Positions 27,936 to 36,646 of a stretch of 64,000 nt of DNA are shown here, piece by piece. Each line of letters opens with the position of its first letter. Position 1 is the stretch's first letter. This DNA comes from Hyphomicrobium sp. (lineage in GTDB: Bacteria; Pseudomonadota; Alphaproteobacteria; Rhizobiales; Hyphomicrobiaceae), in the NCBI GenBank assembly GCA_022843145.1, contig JALHOF010000003.1:62001-126000 (forward strand). Direction: 5' to 3'. Both the position numbers and the translations under genes were made by a program. The notes beneath the pieces were generated by a model. The model was not told where the DNA came from. It saw nothing but the letters and a program-made list of their open reading frames with translations, and did not search any database.

Positions 27936-28400
27936 CTAGGCCGCGTGCGATGTCGACGGCGTAGCAAGGATCGACTTCAGCACCTCGGGGTCTTTGGCAT
28001 TGCGCAGTTGCTCTAGCGTGGCTGGCTCGCGTACGAGGCGCGAAATGCGCGCCAGTGCTTTGAGATGATCGCCGCTCGCGTGTTCTGGCGCCAAGAGCAG
28101 GAAGATGAGGTCGACGGGTTCGTTGTCGTGGCTCTCGAACTCGATCGGCTCGTCGAGGCGGGCGAACAGACAAACGATGTTCTTGAGCGCCTTGAACTTG
28201 ACGTGCGGGATCGCGATCCCGCGGCCTAGGCCGGTAGATCCCAGCCGCTCGCGCTGCAAAAGCGTATCGAAAATGTCGCGCTGCTCGAGGCCGGTGATGG
28301 CGGCGGCCCGCGTCGCGAGCTCTTGCAGCGCCTGCTTTTTACTTTTTGCCTTGAGCGAGGGGATGATGCCCTCGGGCGCAACCAGATCAGCTAGATCCAT
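27936..28400 (-). CDS. ptsN: PTS IIA-like nitrogen regulatory protein
   Basis: 154-aa EIIA-Ntr, a phosphoacceptor of the nitrogen phosphotransferase system that regulates potassium and carbon/nitrogen responses. The phosphorylated His lies in GRGIAIPHVKFKAL, and the family strip VDLIFLLLAPEHASGDHLKAL follows. It is transcribed in the same direction as rpoN but is separated from it by 676 bp, whereas hpf usually fills this space. Confidence 0.94.
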   Translation of the reverse strand: MDLADLVAPEGIIPSLKAKSKKQALQELATRAAAITGLEQRDIFDTLLQRERLGSTGLGRGIAIPHVKFKALKNIVCLFARLDEPIEFESHDNEPVDLIFLLLAPEHASGDHLKALARISRLVREPATLEQLRNAKDPEVLKSILATPSTSHAA

Positions 28401-29076
28401 GATCGAACGGTCCCACCAGTGTTTTTTGTGAAGTCAGGTCCAATTTCGTCGAAGTCCTAGTACCGTCGAATTACCAGTCTCGTCGGAGTCTGCGTGAAGT
28501 CTTCCAGTACCGTCGGCTGGCTGCTACCGGCTCGGACCGAACTCATCAATGTTCATTCCAGGCGATGCATCAACCATGCCGGGGCACAGGTTCAACGTCA
28601 GTCGCGCCGAATCGATCCCAGATGAATGAACCGGCCGTCCGGCCTTGATTAAGTGTCCAATGTCGCGAACCTTGGCGCGCCAGTTGTGGCGATCCGGAGA
28701 CCGGATTGTGGTGCTGAGCCGTCGAGACGAGCGCACAAGAGTCCAGACGCCGTCGTTCCAGCGCTTCGTATAGACATGTTCTGCTGCAACTGCGAGGGCG
28801 CATTTATTTGTCACGGGCCGTGCCATCCACCGCCTTGAACCGAATCCCGGTCGATGCCGAAATGCGGCCGTTGAGATCTGATAAGGCCTTGATGTCATTG
28901 CGTTACTCTTGAACGCAACCAAGGACTTCATGCAACACGACGGCTGACCCCACTCGCGAAAATGTTAAATCGGCCGGCCCCCTGTGTCAAATCACAGCAG
29001 GGGTTTTTGGTTGCTGAAAACAGAAACCATTGCCGCATTGCAGCATCGGAATGCTCGATCCTCAGGCAGTGAATGG
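28401..29076. other. 676-bp gap between rpoN and ptsN, no intact gene
   Basis: The ribosome hibernation gene hpf expected here is not present in any frame. The minus strand has a possible frameshifted relic: at 28900-28810 one frame reads KALSDLNGRISASTGIRFKA and then stops, and the next frame continues as AEHVYTKRWNDGVWTLV to about 28524. I could not assign it to a family. Other content: AGTACCGTCG at 28459-28468 and again at 28506-28515 upstream of ptsN; the inverted repeat TTGCGTT/AACGCAA at 28898-28918; and a plus-strand terminator at 28978-29008. Confidence 0.5.
28978..29008 (+). terminator. Plus-strand intrinsic terminator without an upstream plus-strand gene
   Basis: CCCC and CTGTG pair with CACAG and GGGG (two-base bulge, six-base loop TCAAAT), followed by TTTTT. 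The T-tract is on the plus strand, yet both neighbouring genes (ptsN, rpoN) are on the minus strand and no plus-strand reading frame precedes it. It may end a small RNA, or serve rpoN inefficiently in the other direction. Confidence 0.55.
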
Positions 29077-30717
29077 CTATTCCGCGGCCGATCGGGCGAA
29101 TCGCTCGCTGAGCCGCTTATCGCGCCGGCGCTGAACGGACGAGGCGATCCGCATTGCTTCGCGGTACTTCGCGACAGTTCGGCGAGCGATATCGATGCCG
29201 TCGTCGCGGAGCTTCTCGACGATCTTGTCGTCGGAGAGTACGGCTTCCGGGCTCTCGCCATCGATGAGCTGCTTGATCCGGTGACGCACGGACTCGGACG
29301 AGTGGGCCTCGCCATCGCCGGACGACTGGATCGCCGACGTGAAGAAGTACTTGAGTTCGAAGATGCCGCGCGGCGTCGACATGTACTTGTTGGAGGTGAC
29401 GCGCGACACGGTCGACTCGTGCATCTTGATGGCGTCGGCCACGGTCTTGAGGTTGAGCGGCCGCAGGTGCTGGACGCCGTAGGTGAAGAAGCCGTCCTGC
29501 TGGCGGATGATCTCTTCGGACACGCGCAGGATCGTGCGGGCGCGCTGGTCGAGACTTTTCACAAGCCAGCTCGCGGTCTGCAGACATTCGAGCAGATAGC
29601 CCTTGTCCTGTTCGCTTCGCGCCGTCTTCGTGACCTTGGTGTAGTAGCTGCGGTTGACGAGAACGCGCGGCAATGTCTCCGAGTTGAGCTCGACGATGAA
29701 GCTGCCGTCGGCGGCCGAACGGACGAGAACGTCGGGCACGACGGGTTGCAATTCGACATGTCCGAAGCTGAGGCCCGGCTTGGGGTTCAGCTTCTTGATG
29801 TCGGCGATCATGTCGGCCAGATCCTCGGCGTCGGCGTCGATCGCCTTGCGCAGGGCCGCGAGGTTATGGCTGGCGAGCAGGTGCAGATTGTCGAGGAGCG
29901 CCGCGATCATCGGATCGTAGCGGTTCTGTTCCTTGAGCTGGATCGCGAGGCACTCGGCCAGCGATCGGGCAAAGACGCCCGGCGGATCGAGGGTCTGGAG
30001 TGTTGCCAGAACGCGTTCAACGAGTTCGAGCGGCGCGCCGAGTTTGTCAGCGACGGACGCGGTATCGGAGCGGAGATAGCCGGCCTCGTCGACGAGATCG
30101 ATGAGGTAGCGTCCTATCATGCGCTCGGCGGCGCCTTCGAGCGCGAGCGGAAGCTGCTGTTCGAGGTGGTCGCGCAACGACATCTCGGAGGCGACAAATT
30201 CCTCGAGGTTACTGTCGTCGTCTCCGAAGTTCGACGTCGACTGACGCACCGACGCCCAATTCGACAGAGCCGAGGAATCGGCAGCGAGATCGGGATCGCC
30301 GACCGGCGTATCAGGGAATACGTTGTCGATGGCCGTGTCGAGGGCGGCTGCGGGATCGGCCACCGATTTCCCGAGATCGAGCCAGACGTCGTCGCCGCCG
30401 CCGCTGCTGTCGCCGGTGCCGCCATCGCTGAGTGTGCTTTCCCCAGCGTCACCGCCGAAGTCGGATGATGAATTGTCGCGTTCTGTGATTGCATCGGGGC
30501 GGGTGGCGCCATCGTAAGGAGAGTCGTCGCCGGCCGCGCGGTAGGCGGTGTCGTCGGCTTCCTCGCGCTCGAGTAGAGGATTGCGCTCGAGCTCCGTCTC
30601 GACGAATTGCGTAAGCTCGATGTTCGATAACTGCAGCAGACGAATAGCCTGCTGCAGCTGTGGGGTCATCACCAGCTGCTGGCTCTGTCTGAGCTCCAGT
30701 TTCGTCGAAAGCGCCAT
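29077..30717 (-). CDS. rpoN: RNA polymerase sigma-54 factor
   Basis: 546 aa. Sigma-54 directs polymerase to -24/-12 promoters activated by bEBPs (nitrogen and other responses). Region I is the Gln/Leu-rich MTPQLQQAIRLLQLSNIEL; an acidic region II (residues about 60-130) is rich in Asp/Ser/Gly; region III contains the core-binding part; and the C-terminus has the helix-turn-helix and the RpoN box ARRTVAKYRE. Downstream of lptB in the standard order. Confidence 0.96.
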   Translation of the reverse strand: MALSTKLELRQSQQLVMTPQLQQAIRLLQLSNIELTQFVETELERNPLLEREEADDTAYRAAGDDSPYDGATRPDAITERDNSSSDFGGDAGESTLSDGGTGDSSGGGDDVWLDLGKSVADPAAALDTAIDNVFPDTPVGDPDLAADSSALSNWASVRQSTSNFGDDDSNLEEFVASEMSLRDHLEQQLPLALEGAAERMIGRYLIDLVDEAGYLRSDTASVADKLGAPLELVERVLATLQTLDPPGVFARSLAECLAIQLKEQNRYDPMIAALLDNLHLLASHNLAALRKAIDADAEDLADMIADIKKLNPKPGLSFGHVELQPVVPDVLVRSAADGSFIVELNSETLPRVLVNRSYYTKVTKTARSEQDKGYLLECLQTASWLVKSLDQRARTILRVSEEIIRQQDGFFTYGVQHLRPLNLKTVADAIKMHESTVSRVTSNKYMSTPRGIFELKYFFTSAIQSSGDGEAHSSESVRHRIKQLIDGESPEAVLSDDKIVEKLRDDGIDIARRTVAKYREAMRIASSVQRRRDKRLSERFARSAAE

Positions 30718-30766
30718 ACCCGCTCACCCTTCGCGCAACGTGCGCGGTCCTGGGGCTAAGGTATAA

Positions 30767-31660
30767 TCAACGCTCATTAACGAACATATCCCCCAGGTAG
30801 ACGCGTCTCACGTCTTCGTTCGCTATGATTTCCGAAGGGTTACCCTGTGTCAGGACTTGCCCTTCGTAAATGACATAGGCCCGCTCGACCAGGCTCAAAG
30901 TCTCTCGCACATTGTGGTCCGTAATGAGCACACCGATGCCGCGTTCGGTCAAGTGGCGCACGAGATCTTGGATATCGCCCACAGCAAGAGGATCGACTCC
31001 TGCGAACGGCTCGTCGAGCAACATGAACGATGGCCGCGATGCGAGCGCGCGCGCGATTTCGCAGCGCCGCCGTTCGCCGCCAGAAAGCGCGATCGATGGG
31101 AGCTTACGCCGGTCCGTGATGCGAAATTCTTCCAGAAGCTGGTCGAGCTGCTCCTTCCGCAGCTTACGGTTCGGCTCGACGAGTTCGAGCACGGCCATGA
31201 TATTCTGTTCGACCGACAGTCCGCGAAAGATCGACGCTTCCTGCGGCAGATAGCCGATCCCGAGGCGGGCACGGCGATACATCGGCAAGCGCGTGACATC
31301 GCGGCCGTCGATGGTGATGACGCCGGAATCGGCAGGAACGAGGCCCGTGATCATGTAGAATACGGTTGTCTTGCCGGCGCCGTTGGGCCCGAGCAGCCCG
31401 ACGGATTCACCCCGGCCGACAGCGAGGCTCACGCCTTTGACCACAGTGCGCTTCTTGTAGGTCTTCTTGATGTCGTGCGCCGTCAGCCACCCTTCGCCGC
31501 CGAGTTGTTCCTCGCCGTCGTCATAACTGTCGTGCGTGTGGATCGGCACGACCTGCTGATGCGCTGGAAAGCCCGGTGCCGCGTGCCCGTTGTGGCTGGA
31601 CGCGTGCGGGGCGGCCCCGGAAGACCGTCTGCCCCAGTTGCCCAGCTTCGGAAATTTCAT
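30767..31660 (-). CDS. lptB: LPS export ABC transporter ATP-binding protein
   Basis: ATPase that powers LptB2FG and drives lipopolysaccharide from the inner membrane along the Lpt bridge. 297 aa, longer than the usual ~240 because of an N-terminal extension of about 55 residues rich in His, Gly and Pro. The ATPase core has Walker A GPNGAGKTT (residues 91-99), the Q-loop YLPQEASIFRGLSVEQN, the signature LSGGERRRCEIARAL, Walker B FMLLDEPFAGVDP and the switch TDHNVRETL. It lies between the LptC/LptA fusion gene and rpoN. Confidence 0.93.
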   Translation of the reverse strand: MKFPKLGNWGRRSSGAAPHASSHNGHAAPGFPAHQQVVPIHTHDSYDDGEEQLGGEGWLTAHDIKKTYKKRTVVKGVSLAVGRGESVGLLGPNGAGKTTVFYMITGLVPADSGVITIDGRDVTRLPMYRRARLGIGYLPQEASIFRGLSVEQNIMAVLELVEPNRKLRKEQLDQLLEEFRITDRRKLPSIALSGGERRRCEIARALASRPSFMLLDEPFAGVDPLAVGDIQDLVRHLTERGIGVLITDHNVRETLSLVERAYVIYEGQVLTQGNPSEIIANEDVRRVYLGDMFVNER

Positions 31661-31684
31661 GGCGTCGTCTTGCCTCGGTCGGTC

Positions 31685-31712
31685 GGTCGGGTCAGATTTC
31701 GGTCGGGTCAGA
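31685..31712. repeat. Short direct repeat upstream of lptB
   Basis: Two exact copies of the 12-base GGTCGGGTCAGA (31685-31696 and 31701-31712) with four bases between, in the 126-bp gap between the LptC/LptA fusion gene and lptB, about 25-50 bp before the lptB start. Possible operator or just slippage; two copies only. Confidence 0.45.
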
Positions 31713-31786
31713 AGGCTTGGCGGTCAATCGACTGCGCGGGCCCTGCTGTACGCTTCTGTTCGCGTGTTCGCGGGGCACGCATGGGA

Positions 31787-33799
31787 TCAGTTGCCGCGCT
31801 CCGGCGTTTGGCGCGTGACGGGCCCCCAGGCGTCGGCATTCTTGGCCTCGGCGGGTTTGGCCGCCTTCGACGCTGCCGACTGCTCCTTGAGGTTTTTCGG
31901 ATAGAAGACGGCGCTCGGCCGGGTCTGCGGTGTCGCGGGAGCGATATTGATGGCGGCTTTCGCGCCCGGCGAGCCGTCGCCGGCCGGTTGCGCCCGCGCC
32001 GACCACCCAGAAGACGGCTCGGTTTCGATCGTGCTTTTGCCGGTGGTCATGTCGATGTTAAGCCGCGATCCGCGGATGACGTTCGGACCCTGCGTCAGCA
32101 CCACGTCGCCGCCCACGACGACGAGATTGCGCTTGGTATCGAAATTTGCCCAGTCGCCGGTCGCCGTCTGGCCATCCTGCGATTGGACGACGACGGCCTT
32201 GCGCGCTTCGATGCGCTGCAATTCGGCGCCGCCCTTGGCTGCAGCGTCCTTCACGGCCGCGGTTCCGCCGCCAAGTCCCGCCTCGCCCGAATAGTAGGCG
32301 GTCAACTCCGCGGTGCGCAGTTTGAAGCCGCCTTGGACCGCGAAAACGTCGCCGACGAAAACGGCCGCCTTGCGCTGGTCGTTGATGTCGAGGCTGTCAG
32401 AGTTGATATCGACGGGCGCCGACGGATCGGTTTTGAAGTTCGCCGCGCCGAAGCCCCCTGCTGCGGGCGGTTGAGCGGCCTTCGGTGTTTCGCCGCCCGC
32501 CGGCGCATTGCGATAAAAACGGGCGGAAATCCGGCCGTCGCCGCCATCCTCCTTCGGAGACGTCACGCGTGTCCGTCCAGCCTTGCGGTCGCTCTGCAGC
32601 CGTTGGCCCTTGAGTTCATTGCGGCCTTGGCTCAAGAGCACGTTGCCGACCAACAGGACGGTCTCGGCGCGCTGGTCCAGTTCCGCTCGATCGGCCACGG
32701 CGCGGCGGTCAGGCGCCTGCGTCATCACGACGTCGCCATCGAGGAACGCCTTGCCGCCCTCTGCATCGAACTTCGCGGACTTGCTGGTCGCGCGGTCGCC
32801 CGACGCTTGCATCATCTCCACCGGGCCGCTCGCGACGATCGTTTTGACTTTGCCTGTCGGTTGCCCGTCGGCGGTTGCCGCGGGGGGCTGCGGCTTGCCG
32901 CCCACTGGCAACCCCGGAGCCTCCCCCGAATAGGTGACTTTGAGATCGGGACTGGTCAAACTCGCCCCATCCTGCACGGCGCGCACCGAGCCCGTGAAAA
33001 CGGCGAGCTTCGTCGGGTCGTTGACGTCGAGCCTGTCGGACGTGATGTCGATTGGCGCGTCAGAAGCGCCGAACGGAGTCGTTGGCGGCGATTTCGCTGC
33101 AACTTCGGCAGATGCTTGACGTTTCGCGTTCTCGAGGTGGGTCACCACCGCGCCGACGAATGTCACCTCGCGAGCCTTGTGCCGCAGCTTCATCTCGTTG
33201 GCGCGAACCGTACCGGCAGTCATCTCGACGAAGACGGGTTCGTTCGATGTGATGATCGACTCCTTGATGAGAACGGTCGCGCTGGCGAGTTTGGCCTTCA
33301 TGCCGTTCGTTGAAACGATGTCGACGGACCTGCTGAGGTCGAGCTGGTTGGTCTTGCTATTGAAGATCCCCGCTCCGGATGTGAGGTCGGTGCGCACATC
33401 GGCGGCGTCGAACATGACGCCGGTAATGCCGTTGAGCGTGACGACGTCGGTGTTGGTCAGCTCCTGTTTGGCGGTCAACGCTCTGACTTCGAAGCGGCCG
33501 CCATCGGGGGCATAGCCCTCATAGCGGGGATTGTTCATCGTCAGATTTTCCGGAAGGATCTTGGGGATCGGGATTTCGGGAACACCGACGCCCCAGCCGG
33601 AGCGATGCAACACGGTCAACCCGAAATAGCCGACCATCGCCAACGACGCGACGGGCAGCGAATAGCGCAAGGCGGCGACAAACAGCGTATGCCGCCGGGC
33701 GCGCCGGAAATCGCGCGAGCGATCCGAGTCCGATGTAACTATCCCGCCCTTGCGTCGAACGGGCCGCGCGCCGGGGGATTGATTGACCGAGGAGGCCAT
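31787..33799 (-). CDS. LptC-LptA-LptA fusion protein (LPS transport bridge)
   Basis: 670 aa, about three times the size of LptC or LptA. Residues 40-62 form a membrane anchor (LRYSLPVASLAMVGYFGLTV). Residues about 63-220 match LptC (ENLTMNNPRYEGYAPDGGRF). Residues about 248-420 and 460-595 are two OstA/LptA domains that resemble each other: APIDITSDRLDVND...KVTYSGEA and APVDINSDSLDIND...TAYYSGEA. Pro/Ala linkers separate them. LptC normally docks on LptB2FG and hands LPS to separate LptA units that span the periplasm; here three bridge modules would be tethered in one chain. The gene lies upstream of lptB, 126 bp away. Confidence 0.85.
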   Translation of the reverse strand: MASSVNQSPGARPVRRKGGIVTSDSDRSRDFRRARRHTLFVAALRYSLPVASLAMVGYFGLTVLHRSGWGVGVPEIPIPKILPENLTMNNPRYEGYAPDGGRFEVRALTAKQELTNTDVVTLNGITGVMFDAADVRTDLTSGAGIFNSKTNQLDLSRSVDIVSTNGMKAKLASATVLIKESIITSNEPVFVEMTAGTVRANEMKLRHKAREVTFVGAVVTHLENAKRQASAEVAAKSPPTTPFGASDAPIDITSDRLDVNDPTKLAVFTGSVRAVQDGASLTSPDLKVTYSGEAPGLPVGGKPQPPAATADGQPTGKVKTIVASGPVEMMQASGDRATSKSAKFDAEGGKAFLDGDVVMTQAPDRRAVADRAELDQRAETVLLVGNVLLSQGRNELKGQRLQSDRKAGRTRVTSPKEDGGDGRISARFYRNAPAGGETPKAAQPPAAGGFGAANFKTDPSAPVDINSDSLDINDQRKAAVFVGDVFAVQGGFKLRTAELTAYYSGEAGLGGGTAAVKDAAAKGGAELQRIEARKAVVVQSQDGQTATGDWANFDTKRNLVVVGGDVVLTQGPNVIRGSRLNIDMTTGKSTIETEPSSGWSARAQPAGDGSPGAKAAINIAPATPQTRPSAVFYPKNLKEQSAASKAAKPAEAKNADAWGPVTRQTPERGN

Positions 33800-33982
33800 G
33801 TATGCCGGGCCGCCGTGTTTGCGCTGTGCCTGCCGGGAGAGCGGGCAACTTCGCTCGGAATTTGGGTGATATTGGGACTGAACTCAAGCCGCATCATGCA
33901 CTGCACACACAGCTGTCGCTGCACAACGGAATAGGCTGAACGAAATTCACTCGCCAACGGGTGCAGTCCGGCAGGCTGACCG

Positions 33983-34618
33983 TCAATGCGCAAAGATGTC
34001 GTCGTCGCCAAATCCCGCGAGGTCGAGTTCGGCGCGAACAGGCAGAAACGCGAAGCAGGCTTCCGCGAACGCGCGGCGGCCTTCGCGCGCGAGCATCATG
34101 TCCAGCTTGTCCTTGAGCGCGTGCAGATGAAGCACGTCGGACGCTGCATAAGCCAACTGCTGCTGGCTGAGCTGGTTTGCGGCCCAGTCAGAACTCTGCT
34201 GCTGCTTCGACAGCTCGATGCCGAGCAGCTCGGCGGTGAGATCCTTCAGCCCGTGGCGGTCGGTGTAGGTGCGAACGAGCTTGGAAGCAATCTTCGTGCA
34301 GTAGATCGGAGACGTGCGAACGCCGAGGTGCTTTTGGAGGACGGCGACGTCGAAGCGGGCAAAATGGAAGATCTTGAGCGTATTCGGATCGCTCAGTAGT
34401 GCCATGAGATTGGGTGCGGCATACTCTCCGGCGGCGAACTGAACGAGATGGGCGTTGCCGTTGCCGGACGAGAGTTGAACCAGACAGAGCCGGTCGCGGT
34501 GAGGATTGAGGCCGAGTGTCTCGCTGTCGATGGCGACGCTAGGGCCGAGCTTCAAGCCGGCTGGCAGGTCACCCTTGTGCAATGTGATCAGGGGTGCCGG
34601 CATGGTGCTCGCGCTCAT
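33983..34618 (-). CDS. Ribonuclease D-like 3'-5' exonuclease
   Basis: 211 aa from the ATG at 34618; the longer frame is rejected because it runs into the tRNA-Leu gene. It is only the DEDDy exonuclease core: Exo I VAIDSETLGLNPHRD (Asp, Glu), the Exo II region KIFHFARFDVAVL, and Exo III LAYAASDVLHLHAL (Tyr, Asp). The HRDC domains of full-length RNase D are absent, as in many alphaproteobacterial versions. Likely a tRNA or structured-RNA 3' maturation enzyme, upstream of the lpt genes. Confidence 0.88.
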   Translation of the reverse strand: MSASTMPAPLITLHKGDLPAGLKLGPSVAIDSETLGLNPHRDRLCLVQLSSGNGNAHLVQFAAGEYAAPNLMALLSDPNTLKIFHFARFDVAVLQKHLGVRTSPIYCTKIASKLVRTYTDRHGLKDLTAELLGIELSKQQQSSDWAANQLSQQQLAYAASDVLHLHALKDKLDMMLAREGRRAFAEACFAFLPVRAELDLAGFGDDDIFAH

Positions 34619-34723
34619 GACCGCGCCCGTGGGCCGCGCAGTCTCGGAAAGTGTTGCAGGCTCGGCGACGTCCTCGAACCCAAACCCGCGCGATGGGCTG
34701 GCGGGCGGCATCGCGAGAAAAAG

Positions 34724-34808
34724 TGGTGCCCAGAAGAGGACTCGAACCTCCACGCCTTGCGGCGCTGCTACCTGAAAGCAGTGCGTCTACCAATTCCGCC
34801 ATCTGGGC
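34724..34808 (-). tRNA. tRNA-Leu (anticodon CAG)
   Basis: 85 nt. The acceptor stem GCCCAGA pairs with TCTGGGC, and the discriminator A is followed by encoded CCA. The class II long variable arm is GCGCCGCAAGGCGT-like. The anticodon stem is CTGCT/AGCAG with loop TTCAGGT, so the anticodon is CAG, reading CUG. The T arm contains GGTTCGAGTCC. Confidence 0.95.
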
Positions 34809-35027
34809 CAGAGCGAACCCGATTAGTGATACCGCGTGCGGTTGTCAATTGCGACCGGTGAACAGCGCCGCCGCATCATTGTCCAGCGTTGTGCACAAAC
34901 AGCGCTCAAGGCCAAGGTCAAGGCGGAGTAGCCGCGGGCACGACTTCACACTCGCGGCGGACCTGTGTATTGCTCGCGATGGTCGGCAACGGCGCCGGAC
35001 GCCGCGCCAATTGGGATCGGTCGGGAC

Positions 35028-36008
35028 ATGACGACAGCAAAAACGCGCGGACTTGCAACGGTATTCGGCGGCTCGGGCTTTGTCGGGCGATATGTGGTGC
35101 GCACCCTCGCTTCGCGCGGATGGCGGATCCGCGCGGCAGTGCGGCGTCCGGATCTGGCAGGGCATCTGCAACCGATGGGGTCCGTCGGGCAGATTCACGC
35201 GATCCAGTCCAATTTGCGTTTTCCTGAGTCATTGCGCGGGGCAGTCGAAGGCGCCGACGTCGCGATCAACTGCGTTGGCGTTCTAGCGAGCACGGGCCAG
35301 CAGACGTTCGACGCCGTGCACGTTGCCGGAGCGCGGGCCGCGGCAAAGGCCGCGCGCGAAGCCGGCGTCTCCCGTTTTATTCACGTCTCGGCCATCGGGG
35401 CATCACCGAAGTCGAGCGCCAAATATGCGGTGTCGAAGGCCGAGGGCGAGGCTGCGGTGCTGGCCGAATTCCCAGGTGCGATCATCCTGCGGCCTTCGAT
35501 CGTGTTCGGACCCGAGGACGAATTTTTCAATCGCTTCGCTGCGATGGCGCAGATGTCGCCGCTGCTGCCGCTGATCGGCGGCGGCAAGACGAAGTTCCAG
35601 CCGGTGTTCGTCGGCGATCTCGCGACCGCGATTGCGAATGTCTCAGAGGGACTGGGGACACCTGGCGCGATCTATGAAATCGGCGGGCCGGAGGTCGTGA
35701 GCTTCAAGGAACTGCTCGATCGCACGCAGGCTTGGACGAGCCGGTCGCGCGGCTACATGCGCCTGCCGTTCTTCGTGGCCAAGCTGCAGGCCCTGCTGAC
35801 GGCACCGCTGCCGAATTCGCTGCGGCCGGTCACGCTCGATCAGGTGCGCATGCTGGAGGTCGACAACGTCGTCAGTGCGGCGGCGCAATCGGAAGGGAGA
35901 ACGCTCGCGGCACTCGGCGTGGCCCGACCGCATGCGACGGGAGCAATCGTCCCTGCCTACCTCGAGCGATTCCGGCATCGCGGCCAGTTCGCGAGCTATC
36001 GCGGTTAA
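35028..36008 (+). CDS. NDUFA9-like NAD(P)-binding protein (complex I assembly/associated)
   Basis: 326-aa atypical short-chain dehydrogenase. The Rossmann motif ATVFGGSGFVGRYVVRTLAS is near the N-terminus; INCVGVLAS, FIHVSAIGA and ILRPSIVFGPEDEFFNRFA follow. This pattern fits the NDUFA9 (39 kDa) complex I accessory family, which bacteria such as this order carry as a stand-alone gene. It binds NADPH but is probably not catalytic. Start ATG at 35028; an earlier start would add a segment without similarity. A hairpin terminator lies just downstream. Confidence 0.85.
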   Translation: MTTAKTRGLATVFGGSGFVGRYVVRTLASRGWRIRAAVRRPDLAGHLQPMGSVGQIHAIQSNLRFPESLRGAVEGADVAINCVGVLASTGQQTFDAVHVAGARAAAKAAREAGVSRFIHVSAIGASPKSSAKYAVSKAEGEAAVLAEFPGAIILRPSIVFGPEDEFFNRFAAMAQMSPLLPLIGGGKTKFQPVFVGDLATAIANVSEGLGTPGAIYEIGGPEVVSFKELLDRTQAWTSRSRGYMRLPFFVAKLQALLTAPLPNSLRPVTLDQVRMLEVDNVVSAAAQSEGRTLAALGVARPHATGAIVPAYLERFRHRGQFASYRG

Positions 36009-36041
36009 GCGCACTCACTCCCGTGTCAATCCAAAAGCAAA

Positions 36042-36067
36042 AGCGCCCCGGGTTTCCCCGGGGCGCT
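36042..36067. terminator. Bidirectional hairpin terminator
   Basis: Perfect 10-bp GC-rich stem AGCGCCCCGG / CCGGGGCGCT with the loop GTTTCC. On the minus strand it is followed by TTTTGCTTTT, a good terminator for DUF1150; on the plus strand it lies 34 bp after the NDUFA9-like gene. Confidence 0.75.
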
Positions 36068-36164
36068 GTGACAAACAGCTAGCTCGCTATCAAAGCCGGA
36101 CGCGAGCTGAGCAAATCACTGTGAGCCGCGCAACGGCCCGTCCGCTGACGGACGGCGGCGATCG

Positions 36165-36461
36165 TCAGTGCAGACTTTGCACTTCGAGCTCATCGCCAAT
36201 CGCATGACCGACTGCAGCCTGCAAAGTGTCCGTCAGCGCGATGGGCGTGCCGTCCGCCGCGTGCAGCGAGTAGAGGTTGATGCCTTGCGGCAGACCTTCG
36301 ACCGCGGGGAACATGCGCTTGGCTTCGTCCGACGACATGGTCTTGATGTAAGCCACGACGCCGCCGCCGAGGTTGGCAAGATCCTCCGCACTCATCGCGC
36401 GAACGATCGCCGAAGTGTCGCCGGCCGCCTTCATGCGTCTGGATGTCGACTTCTGATTCAT
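36165..36461 (-). CDS. DUF1150 family protein
   Basis: 98 aa, cytosolic. The GVVAYIKTMSSDEAKRMFP core and GINLYSLHAADGTPIALTDT block are typical of DUF1150, a short family next to small heat-shock genes in Hyphomicrobiales. The function is not known; co-occurrence suggests a role with Hsp20, the next gene upstream (36647-37129), 185 bp away. Confidence 0.85.
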   Translation of the reverse strand: MNQKSTSRRMKAAGDTSAIVRAMSAEDLANLGGGVVAYIKTMSSDEAKRMFPAVEGLPQGINLYSLHAADGTPIALTDTLQAAVGHAIGDELEVQSLH

Positions 36462-36646
36462 GACGCCACTCTCCTCTCGGTGTTAGAGGTCCTCTTCGGG
36501 AAGAGGTCTGGGGCAGATCATTCTCAACGCCAGCGGCAGAATTAGGTTGCCGGCCAACGCATAGTCTGGACCCAGTATTCTACGATTCAATGTTCCTGGC
36601 TGTGACCGTCGAAGCTCAAATGCGAGCAAATCGACAAGGCGCGGTG

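Noticed and set aside
28401-29076. hpf/raiA gene
   Set aside because: Expected by synteny, but no frame shows its beta-alpha core or the C-terminal dimerisation motif.
28984-30468. Long plus-strand open frame over rpoN
   Set aside because: It lies antisense to rpoN, whose product has clear sigma-54 regions; the plus-strand translation has no recognisable domain and typical high-GC mirror composition.
30857-33313. 818-codon plus-strand frame over lptB and the Lpt fusion
   Set aside because: Antisense to well supported genes; rich in Arg/His/Gly with no family pattern.
34619-34753. Longer N-terminus of the RNase D-like gene
   Set aside because: It would start inside the tRNA-Leu gene.
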